Source: Pyricularia pennisetigena (Eukaryota > Ascomycota > Sordariomycetes > Magnaporthales > Pyriculariaceae). Taken from it: a stretch of 64,000 bases of DNA. Numbering within the stretch: position 1 is the first letter of the stretch; each line of letters begins with the position of its first letter. The stretch covers positions 2,425,348 to 2,489,347 of the forward strand of contig NC_043741.1 in NCBI RefSeq assembly GCF_004337985.1. The letters run 5' to 3'. Below are positions 56,029-64,000 of this stretch, in pieces. The notes beneath the pieces were generated by a model. That model saw only the letters and a list, made by a program, of their open reading frames with translations. It made no database searches and had not been told where the DNA came from. The position numbers were made by a program, and so were the translations under genes.

Positions 56029-57186
56029 TCATAGAGGCATGAGCAGCTCCTCTCCGTTGTGCCATCTCAAAATATTCTCAACCTGCATCTCATACCAGTC
56101 TCGCAGAGTTTGTTCCTCGACATATCCCATGTGAGGAGTAAGCAAAACTTGACTGCGCCCATCTTCACCCCATTTGGTTGTCCTCCAAACATCTCCTGTC
56201 GGTAGAGGCTCAAGATCAAAGACGTCTATCGCAGCACCGCGGATTGCGCCATTCTCCAAAACTTTGAGCAGATCTTGTGTCACGACCAATCCTGCCCTTG
56301 AAGTGTTGACCAGCATGGCGCTACGCTTCATCAACGACAAATCCTTCTCCGTAACCAGCCCCCTTGTCCTCTGCGATAAGACAAGGTGAATGCTGAGCAC
56401 ATCTGCAGTCCGGAAAAGCTCTTCCCGGCTAACAACCTCAAAGGTCTTTTTCCCATCCCCATTCTCAACCGCCAAGCCGGCCCCCTTGGCTTGCTCGTCA
56501 GCTTTTTCCTGCGTTAAATTCTCGCTCCAGGCGATAACGCGCATTCCAAAGGCAGTGTTCATGATCCGCGACACAGCAGTTCCCAGCCTCCCCAGCCCCA
56601 GCGTCGCGAACGTCTTCCCCGATAGGCCGACGGCGTAGCCCGTCTGCCAGAGACCAGCCTGCACGGCGTTGTGGTCCCTGACTAGACCGCGCGCGAGACC
56701 CATGATCATGGCGACACAATGCTCCGTCGTTGAGTCCGTCCCTGTGGTAATGGCGTTGCTGTCATGCTTGCCGCGCTTCTTGTCCTTGGCGCCGGCCACA
56801 GGGATCCCGCGCTGGCGTAAGGCTGTCAGATCGAGCGAGGCGTTGCGGACGCCAGTGGTTAGGAGGAGCTTCAGGTTTGGAAGGCGGTTGATAAGCTCAG
56901 CTGGGAATGGTGTACGCTCCCGCATAGTGCCTACGGTAGTATGTATACTAAGTCGGGGAGAACTGGACAATGACAGCACAGGCGAGTTTCACGTACAAAT
57001 GACAGAGAACGGCTCAAGACGCCTGGCAAGCTCATCTTTGGCCTCAGCTGGTGTTTCTGGGCCGCTGTAAGGGGGCAATGTATCTTTGAATGTTGTCACC
57101 TCAAAGATAGAGCTGTCGAGCTTCCCAAAATAGGAACTCGAAGAGTCCAGGTAATCATCTAACACAGCAACCTTGAGGCGAGACAT
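56029..57186 (-). CDS. D-isomer-specific 2-hydroxyacid dehydrogenase
   Basis: NAD(P)-dependent reductase of 2-keto acids (family of glyoxylate reductase, D-lactate and phosphoglycerate dehydrogenases). Exon 1 is 57186-56997, the intron is 56996-56931 (GTACGT donor, CCGTAG acceptor), exon 2 is 56930-56029; 363 aa. The joint reads SVICTMRERTPFP. Signatures are the nucleotide-binding GLGRLGTAV, then NTSRAGLV (substrate Arg), AIDVFDLEPLP (Glu) and TPHMGYV (catalytic His). The substrate loop is TTGVRNASLD. The N-terminal start MSRLKVAVLDDY is typical of a fungal subgroup whose substrate is not settled. It is divergent from NOP7. Confidence 0.9.
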
Positions 57187-57986
57187 GGCTGAGGGGCATG
57201 TCTCGAGAGGTCTGTTTGATTTCTGAAATTGTTTGATTATGCCTTGCAACTGCGAAAGTGCATACTTCCAATTTCTATATGCCTGACGCCACCGGGAGGG
57301 GGTTCCGAGATCGGGGAGCGGGTTAGGGTTTTTAAACATGTAGCCAGTGGATGTGAGCCCCTTCTAATTCGTAAAATGAGGTCAACAATGCCGATAGATC
57401 ATGTAAGCATTGTGCCTCTTGCGCTTGCGGATTCTGGATATAACTCGCCTGTATCGCTGAGCTGCTACACGGGTATTTACCTACTGCTAGACCAAGTCCG
57501 CAAGGCTAGGAGAAAATTTCAGTCATGCCTGTGAAACTTTCTGCAAGCAGTACATGAACAATAAACATCAAGTGGCAAGAGGCACAAACATCAGGAAAAG
57601 GGTTGAGTATTTGCTATATTCCAAGGCCGGCAGTCGCTGACAAGTAAGGATTGGTTGGTTACCGAAGAGACCTTTGCGACCTGAATAATATTACCGTCGT
57701 CGCCGACTACCCCACAACTGTGCAAGAAGATGGATCCTTGTCCATTTATCCTTATCGATTAAGCACCCTCAAAAAGCGGTCAAAATTTTGCTGCTGGTCT
57801 GGAGGCAGAAAATTTCGGGTCAAAAAAAGTTGGTGCCCCACCACCGACATTTCGCGCTGCGAAAGAGGACATCTGCGCCGACACGGGCTCCAAGTTCTCC
57901 GCCGTCCACCTTCGCTTTGGACAGCAAGAATCATCCAATTGCACACCCAGAACACACCACGGCTTGTCCGCAACACCTAAGCCAAA
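57187..57986. other. divergent promoter region
   Basis: 800 nt between the 2-hydroxyacid dehydrogenase and NOP7 starts; no coding region supported. It contains an RRPE-like element at 57781. Confidence 0.6.
57781..57790. promoter_or_regulatory. RRPE-like element upstream of NOP7
   Basis: CAAAATTTTG, containing the AAAATTTT core of the rRNA-processing element known from yeast ribosome-biogenesis promoters, sits about 197 nt upstream of the NOP7 ATG; an AAAATTTC copy follows at 57809. It is a short palindromic word, so chance is possible. Confidence 0.4.
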
Positions 57987-60038
57987 ATGGGCAGAATAAA
58001 GAAGAAAGGCGAGTCCGGCGCGGCTAAGAACTACATCACGCGTACCCAGGCTGTGCGCAAGCTGCAGATCAGCCTCCCCGACTTCCGCAAGCTCTGCATC
58101 TGGAAGGGTATCTACCCGCGCGAGCCCCGAAACAAGAAGAAGGTTTCCAAGTCCGCGACCGCCTCCACCACCTTTTACTACACCAAGGACATCCAGTACT
58201 TGCTGCACGAGCCGCTGCTCGCCAAGTTCCGCGACCAAAAGGTACTCGAGAAGAAGATCTCGCGGGCTCTCGGCCGCGGTGATGTCTCGGACGCCAAGAG
58301 GCTCGAGGTCAATGCTGCCAGGCCCGAGAATACGGGAAAGCCTCGGTACACTCTCGACCATGTCGTTCGCGAACGGTACCCGACGTTTGTGGATGCGTTG
58401 AGGGATCTGGATGATTGCTTATCCATGTTGTTCCTCTTTGCGAACCTTCCGGCCACCTCATCCGTGCCCGCAAAGATGATTGCGCGATGTGAGAGACTGT
58501 GCCTCGAGTTCCAGCACTACCTCATTGTGTCGCACAGCCTTCAGAAGTCTTTCCTTTCCATCAAGGGCATTTACTACCAGGCCAACATCCAGGGTGAAGA
58601 TATCCTGTGGCTGGTGCCGTACAAGTTCAACCAGAGGGTTGTGGGCGATATCGACTTTAGAATCATGGGTACTTTTATCGAGTTCTACATGACCCTCCTG
58701 GGCTTTGTCAACTTCAGACTGTACACCTCGATTGGACTCAAGTACCCGCCCAAGTTCGATGCCTCCAAGGACGACAAGGCTGCCGATCTGGCTGCATTCA
58801 CGCTCGAGGGTGCTGGCTTGGCATCCAACGGCGCAAAACCAGATGCCATCATGGAAGGCACCTCCGAGAGCACACCTGACCCGAAGCTGCAGGCAAAAGT
58901 CAACAAGCTTGTCAAGGAGTTGAAGAGTGGCGAGGACGAGAAGCCCAAGGCCATCACCAATGGCGAAGAAGGCGAATCGGAGACGATCGCTACGGACGCC
59001 ATCGACAAGTTCGAGCCCGCAGCTCCCGGTGGCGACGTTCTCCTCCAGCCCTCATACAGCACCTCCGACCCCTCACAGCTATTCGCTAACTGCACCATCT
59101 ACCTGTCACGCGAGACGCCTCGTCAGGCTCTAGAGTTCATACTTCGTGCTTTTGGCTGCAAGCGCATTGGTTGGGATGAGGTCCTGGGTGACGGCGCGTT
59201 CACTACCAACGAGTTGGATCCAACCATCACACATCAAATTGTGGACCGGCCACCTGTCACAGCGGTTGACAATGACGAGGGCGAGGATAACCAGACGTCG
59301 CAGAAGGTTGGCGGGCGTGTGCCGGGCAGGATATACGTTCAGCCGCAGTGGGTCTGGGACAGCATCAACGATGAGGAGCTCAAGGAGCCGAACCAGTATG
59401 CGCCGGGCGCGCAGCTGCCCCCGCATCTGAGTCCCTTTGTCAAGGCGCGCGCTGGTCAATACGATCCGACGGTGCCGCTCGAGGAACAGCAGACGGAAGC
59501 AGAGGCGCTTAAGGGCGACAGTGATGTCGAAGACGAAGAAGAAGCAGACGGTGCCGATGCTGATGATGATGACAAAGATGAGGCTGTGTTGGCCATTGAA
59601 AACGGTGAGATGGACGTTGCCGGCTCAGACGATGACGACGACGAGGAGGACGAGGAGGCCGACGCAGGCTTTGGTGGATTCTCAGACGCCGAGGTCGATG
59701 ACGCATCAGAAGATGAGGAACAGACATTGGCGGCGCTGCAAAGACAAAAAGAGCTCGAGGCCGAGTTTTCTGGCAAGTCCGTCAAGGCATCAGAGGCCGA
59801 CAAGCGGACGGCAGACCCCAAGGCCAAGGCCAAGCAGCAGAAGCGCAAGGAGCTGGAGCGCAAGGCCAAGGAGGAGGCCGAGGATCTAGAGCGTGCCAAG
59901 GGAATGCTGAGCAAGAAGAAGAGAAAGCTGTTTGAGCAGATGACATACAGCAATAACAAGAAGGACGCCGAGGCCGAAAAGTTGCGGGAGAAGAGGAGAA
60001 AGATCGAAAGAAAAATGGCCAAGGGGAAGGCAACATAG
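57987..60038 (+). CDS. NOP7: pescadillo homolog NOP7, 60S ribosome biogenesis
   Basis: Nucleolar protein of the PeBoW (Nop7-Erb1-Ytm1) complex, needed for maturation of 27S pre-rRNA. It is a single exon, 683 aa, starting [20 protein letters not shown]. The N-terminal pescadillo domain (about 1-290) contains [31 protein letters not shown] and [13 protein letters not shown] domain spans about 360-475 ([15 protein letters not shown], then [13 protein letters not shown]). The C-terminus is strongly acidic ([11 protein letters not shown]), then a Lys/Glu-rich coiled coil ending [15 protein letters not shown]. All family parts are present and in order. The RRPE-like word at 57781 fits co-regulation with other rRNA-processing genes. 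Confidence 0.97.
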   Translation: MGRIKKKGESGAAKNYITRTQAVRKLQISLPDFRKLCIWKGIYPREPRNKKKVSKSATASTTFYYTKDIQYLLHEPLLAKFRDQKVLEKKISRALGRGDVSDAKRLEVNAARPENTGKPRYTLDHVVRERYPTFVDALRDLDDCLSMLFLFANLPATSSVPAKMIARCERLCLEFQHYLIVSHSLQKSFLSIKGIYYQANIQGEDILWLVPYKFNQRVVGDIDFRIMGTFIEFYMTLLGFVNFRLYTSIGLKYPPKFDASKDDKAADLAAFTLEGAGLASNGAKPDAIMEGTSESTPDPKLQAKVNKLVKELKSGEDEKPKAITNGEEGESETIATDAIDKFEPAAPGGDVLLQPSYSTSDPSQLFANCTIYLSRETPRQALEFILRAFGCKRIGWDEVLGDGAFTTNELDPTITHQIVDRPPVTAVDNDEGEDNQTSQKVGGRVPGRIYVQPQWVWDSINDEELKEPNQYAPGAQLPPHLSPFVKARAGQYDPTVPLEEQQTEAEALKGDSDVEDEEEADGADADDDDKDEAVLAIENGEMDVAGSDDDDDEEDEEADAGFGGFSDAEVDDASEDEEQTLAALQRQKELEAEFSGKSVKASEADKRTADPKAKAKQQKRKELERKAKEEAEDLERAKGMLSKKKRKLFEQMTYSNNKKDAEAEKLREKRRKIERKMAKGKAT

Positions 60039-60508
60039 CGACTGGCCTTTTGGATGTAACAGTTATTCTATGATTTTTTATTTTATCATTCAGCTACTTT
60101 TTTTTTCCCCCCTTGAACTCTATTATTGACTCCATCTCGGGCCGTGTTTGATGGTACGATAAGCTTGGGATTTGTATCTAATTTCCGCCTGCAAATAGGA
60201 CTGGAATGCCTTTTTCAAAATCGAGCATTTTTCCTGGCAGAGTGTGTTCCCTAATTTTATTTCCTCGGCGTGTATCGCATTGATATCCACCATTACACAT
60301 ATCCGCTTTCGATGACGCCCAATATAGTATGAAACTATGGAATGCGCCATTGATGATCGGCACCCTTGTATTAGGAAGAAGGTAAGAATGAAAGGTAACA
60401 AAAGAAGAAAGAAAGAAAAAAAAAAGGAGGAGGTGTTGTAGTCGTAGTAAGCGACCACCCGACAGATTTCACACCAACACCTCTCTCCTTGTTTCGCTGC
60501 AGCACAAA
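60039..60508. other. convergent intergenic region
   Basis: 470 nt between the NOP7 stop and the stop of the surface-protein gene, with T and A runs near 60100 and 60417. No gene. Confidence 0.7.
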
Positions 60509-61768
60509 TCACGGCCCCGCAGGATGGGCAGAGGCAGCAGCGGCTGGAGCAGGACGAGCTTGACGGAGCGTCATGCAAATGGATGCCATGGCCATACCGA
60601 AGCGAGATGCCAGATGGCACCAGGCGACGTAAAGGGCGCCAAGCGCTAGTAGGGCGGCACCGGCTGTGCTGCCGACGACGATGCCGGCGATCTGCCCAAG
60701 AGCAAGGCCGCCTCCGTGGGTGCTTTCGGCTGCAGCTGAAGTGGTAGTTGTAGCAGGCGTTTCTGTCGCAGATGGTGCTGGTCTCGATGATGATGGTGAA
60801 GGGTGGGTTGATATTTGATCCGACCCTGTGGGGGACGCTGTTATGGCCGGAGACGCAAGAGGAGGAGCCGGGGGAGTTTGTGGTGGTGGTGGTGGTTGAG
60901 GCGTCGGGTAATCAGTCTGGATTGTCTTCACGATCTCTATCGTTGATGTTGTCTCTATATCCCTGGTTAGCAAACATCACAGCAGATTTAGAACCGTCCT
61001 CGATAGTCAAGTCATACCAATAGCATCGTAACTCTCAGCACCACTTGCAGGAGCCCCCGTTTCCGTAGCTTGGGCAGCCTCATAGCCCGTCTCAACCAGG
61101 ACAGCCGTAAAAGTCCCCTGACCTATAAAGACTCTGTGGATTGGCCTCTCCAGGATGTGAGCCGTGGTGGCGGTCGGCCCGCACCCCAGGCTCGTGAAAG
61201 CGGCCCCGTCTCGGCGTGTCCATATCGCCGTCGTGCAGATGCTCGAGTATGAACTCGTGCTGCGGCGTCCTCATATCGTCAACATCATAATCCCAATATC
61301 AACAAAGGGTCTCCATCGCAAGACGGGCTTTGACGAGATGTTACTGGCAGCTTACCACTTTGACAAAGCAATCTCCGTTCCATCTACCCACGTGCTAAGC
61401 GCTGTTATCGGCGCTACTCCAGCAGCGCAACCTTCCCTACACCCCTGACTGTCCACACACGCACCTGCAAGCCTACAGGCATCATCGCCAATACGTTCCT
61501 CCCTACAATACCCCCACAGCATCCTGTCTCCGTCGGTCACTGCAACCTTGCCGTATGGAACCTGGAGTGGCCTGCCGACGTCGCCGTCACGATAGCCCAC
61601 GATCGCGAGTCCGGAGGCCACAGGTGTGGGTAGACCGAGGGTAGACTGCATGCAGGATGGCCTGCTTGATACAGGACTGGCAAGTGTGACCTTGTACGAA
61701 CCCAGCAGCAAGAGACATGCCAACCCAAGTCCATTATGAGGAAGGTGTCGAGACTTTCTGCGCCTCAT
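60509..61768 (-). CDS. single-pass surface protein, Ser/Thr/Pro-rich
   Basis: Exons are 61768-61356, 61259-61018 and 60954-60509 (GTAAGC and GTATGA donors; GCCGCAG and GATATAG acceptors), giving 366 aa with frame maintained throughout. A signal peptide (about residues 1-30, with LGLACLLLLGSYKVTLA) precedes a Cys-containing ectodomain (CREERIGDDACRLAGACVDSQ in part; then ALSKCTSSYSSICTTAIW and FTSLGCGPTATTA). A Pro/Thr/Ser-rich stem follows, then one membrane segment near residues 320-340 (LALGQIAGIVVGSTAGAALL) and a short Ala/Arg cytoplasmic tail. The layout fits fungal cell-wall or stress-sensor-like proteins, but no WSC or other named domain is seen. The function is unknown. The splice model is hand-built. 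Confidence 0.7.
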
Positions 61769-62709
61769 GGATTCTTGGAATCAGTGGTTCAGCAGACAAA
61801 TGTAAGGGTACGTGACAGAATGCGATCAACCATCAGCGAGCTCCTGGCCGGAATCTTCATAGTCTGCGTAGTCTCTTGGGGGTTTGTCCCTGGAGAAGAG
61901 CAGTCGTGAGAAGAGAATTAGTATATTGTGACTTTGACCAACTCGTGGACTCTCTTTTCTTTCGTGTAGTAACCTATACTTTGTGAATAATTCCTAGACG
62001 TGGCCGCCGTGAGGTAGCGTGAATCATCGCACGTAATCCCTTGAGTTTGGACCAAAGCTCATAGTTTGTCAGTATTTTAGACGTGAGCCCCTGTGTTGGA
62101 TTGCATTGTGGATTGTCCTTTGACAGGTTGCTACTTTGGATGGCAAAAAAAAAAAAAGAAAAAAAAAAAAAAAAACAATGTTGCAACCGTTGATGAACCC
62201 AGAGGCAAACGAAGCGATGACATTGTTTGCGTTCATGCTGACTAGTCACTCACACGCCATCTATGTTTGTCAAGAAATCAGGAAGGCAGATGATGAGATT
62301 GTCATACATCAGGAGTGGGGTCTGATGCTCATCAGATTGTGAACCTGGCATGTCATCTGTATTCACGATAGCTCCATCAGCCACGGTGAAGCATTGTTGC
62401 CGTGTTCAAGATTCTGTGATTTACCCTTGAACTCACCAGGAGGCCCAGCGTGAGGCCCTGTTTGCTCCGGCATTGCTCGTAGGGAGACCTCGAGCAACAC
62501 TCATAGCCCACCAAGACATCACGCCTATAGCGAATTACAGGGCCACTTTGCTGCCATGCTACGTCAATAGTAGTAATCTCGATTAAAGTAATATAGTTTT
62601 TGTAGTTGGGTTCTGACCTGCTCTCACGTTTATGCTCATACCCATCCAAAAAGTTCACTACAAAGAAAGAAAGCCGTGCAAAGTGTGCAATTTGTTGGGT
62701 GTTTCGATC
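61769..62709. other. intergenic region
   Basis: Between the SAC1 3' end and the surface-protein start, both on the minus strand. A-rich run at about 62145-62175; no gene supported. Confidence 0.6.
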
Positions 62710-64000
62710 CTACTCGACTCTCTTCTTCCCCTCCTCAGCGCTAATATACCTTGCTGTGCTGAGGCCCCTTTCGTGCTTCGCCACAAAGGGCCCGATGATC
62801 TTGTCCCGCCTAACCTTGCTAATGGTCTCCTGGTAACCCTCCTGAGCCCATGGACGGGGGTTCAGCTTGGGCCAGTTGACCTACATCGCATCAAAGTATT
62901 AGAATTCAAACCATCTGCGTTAATTATGTGACCGAAGTGACAAGAAAGAAGAAAGCAGAGAAAAACTCACGTATAATATGCCGTTGTTGATGATAAAATA
63001 TCCGCACCAGGCAGCCACGGCAAAGAAGAACAAGGTAAACAAGCGCAGCGGCATGACCGCCGCATCGGGCATCCTCTTTGTGAACAGAGCAACGAAGACG
63101 AGGAAGCTGCTGAAGCCCATTATATATGGAATAGCCTGGATGAGTAGTGGCCTCCGGTCGGCAAAGATTAGCCCTGAGCCAATGTTTGCCGCTGCGGCAG
63201 GCTGGTAGGCACCCAGGAAGATGTCGAAACTGTCTTGGCGCGGCCCATCAAGGAAGTTGTTCCTGAAGTACCGCGTAATGGCAATGTTGCCGTCCTGCAG
63301 CGCACCGGCCTTGGTACGAATACCCATCCGTGTCATGTCCGTCTTCATAGCGCCCGTCCCGGCGTAGCTTTTGGACACCATATCGGCGTTGTCAGCCCAG
63401 AGGTTGCGGAAGAGGAACTCGAACTTAGGGTCTTCATCCTTGAATGTCCTGCCTTCGGCCATGAGTCCCAAGCTGATGAACATCCGGTCGAGCTTGTGAC
63501 GGCCGAGAATCGACTGTACAACATTTGTCCTGTCCAAACAGTCCATGCAGTTGGACCGGACAACCGAAGTCTGGTAGGTCCGTACTTCCATCTTGCCGTC
63601 AAGAGCCGAGGCCGCGGATTCCGTTGCACAGAAGTAACCCTGGGCCTCCAGGACATCCTTTAACTGATCTAGGAGAAGTTGAGCGCGGTGGAGCTTGTTG
63701 CCCTTTGTCTCTGCATGAAAGTCGAAGTAGATATAATGCAGCCGGTCAAATATGTTCTGCGCGTTGGTCGGCTCGATTGTGTGAAATTTCTCGTCCGTCC
63801 GTTGATCGGCGACCGTACGCTCCTTTGTCGAAGATGCAGATAGCCTCTGAACCACCTCCTCGTAAGCCTCTTTCGCAGCTTTTTCGCGACCCTTCTGGTT
63901 CACCAAGTTGACAAGATAGTTGTCGCCATAGATTTGAACCTGCTCTCTGAAATGAGCAGCAGCGGCAGGCAACGCAGATTCAATGCTCTTTACCTGAAGC
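62710..64000 (-). CDS. SAC1: SAC1 phosphoinositide phosphatase (C-terminal part)
   Basis: ER/Golgi membrane phosphatase that removes phosphate from PI4P and other monophosphoinositides. Only the C-terminal part lies in the window; the frame is open to its end at 64000. The exon 64000-62971 is joined across 62970-62881 (GTGAGT donor, GATGTAG acceptor) to the last exon 62880-62710, giving ...NNGILYVNWPKLNPRPWAQEG... and ending at TAG. The catalytic CX5R(T) is in RSNCMDCLDRTNVVQS. Two hydrophobic segments (LLIQAIPYIMGFSSFLVFVAL; LFTLFFFAVAAWCGYFIIN) form the expected C-terminal membrane hairpin, followed by a basic tail of about 57 residues. The Sac catalytic domain start is missing only because of the window edge. 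Confidence 0.95.

Noticed and set aside
13443..64000. Possible biosynthetic or defence gene cluster
   Set aside because: Neighbouring genes belong to unrelated housekeeping functions, with no synthase, regulator and transporter grouping.

Overview
The window looks like nuclear DNA of a filamentous ascomycete, most likely a Sordariomycete. Genes stand alone on both strands, each with its own promoter. Introns are short, with GTATGT/GTAAGT donors, CTAAC/CTGAC branch sites and CAG/TAG acceptors. Coding sequence is GC-rich at third positions, while intergenic DNA is full of poly(A)/poly(T) tracts. Recognisable proteins include a class II hydrophobin, a Neurospora-type xylitol dehydrogenase, a BimC kinesin and a PIG-U subunit. 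I cannot fix the genus. No rRNA, tRNA, CRISPR array or intact transposon was found.

Layout. (1) 1-13.4 kb is gene-poor: it has homopolymer tracts, an unusual density of the word TACAGTA/TACTGTA, one convincing promoter and 5' leader (6.77-6.94 kb) leading into a gene whose exons I could not resolve, and one weak small ORF. (2) 13.4-30 kb holds Sam37/metaxin (+), PIG-U (-), an alpha/beta-hydrolase-fold protein lacking its catalytic Ser and His (-), the mitochondrial Fe-S scaffold ISU1 (+), a Rrn9-like/AT-hook/C2H2 nuclear protein (+) and a 1399-residue tail-anchored protein of unknown function (-). (3) 30-33.6 kb is another gene-poor stretch with an ambiguous base in a poly-C run. (4) 33.6-48.7 kb holds a hydrophobin (+), PHAF1/UPF0183 (-), kinesin-5 (+), xylitol dehydrogenase (-), a small IFI6/ISG12-family membrane protein (+) and GH2 beta-mannosidase (-). 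(5) 49-64 kb holds Rab4/Ypt4 (-), an SDR (+), a protein with a double-stranded-RNA-binding-like domain (-), a D-2-hydroxyacid dehydrogenase (-), pescadillo/NOP7 (+), a single-pass surface protein (-) and the C-terminal part of the phosphoinositide phosphatase SAC1 (-, cut by the window edge).

The genes do not form a metabolic or defence cluster; they are mostly conserved housekeeping genes. Loose themes are mitochondria (Sam37, ISU1), ER/endosome membranes (PIG-U, SAC1, Rab4, PHAF1, tail-anchored protein), rRNA synthesis (NOP7, the Rrn9-like protein) and plant sugar use (xylitol dehydrogenase, beta-mannosidase). Splice sites were placed by hand from frame continuity and family similarity. The points most worth a second look are the ISU1 first intron, whose donor reads GATATGT where GTATGT is expected; the Rab4 switch II Gln-to-Thr change with a long insertion; the hydrolase without a catalytic triad; and an orphan coding-like fragment upstream of the beta-mannosidase gene.
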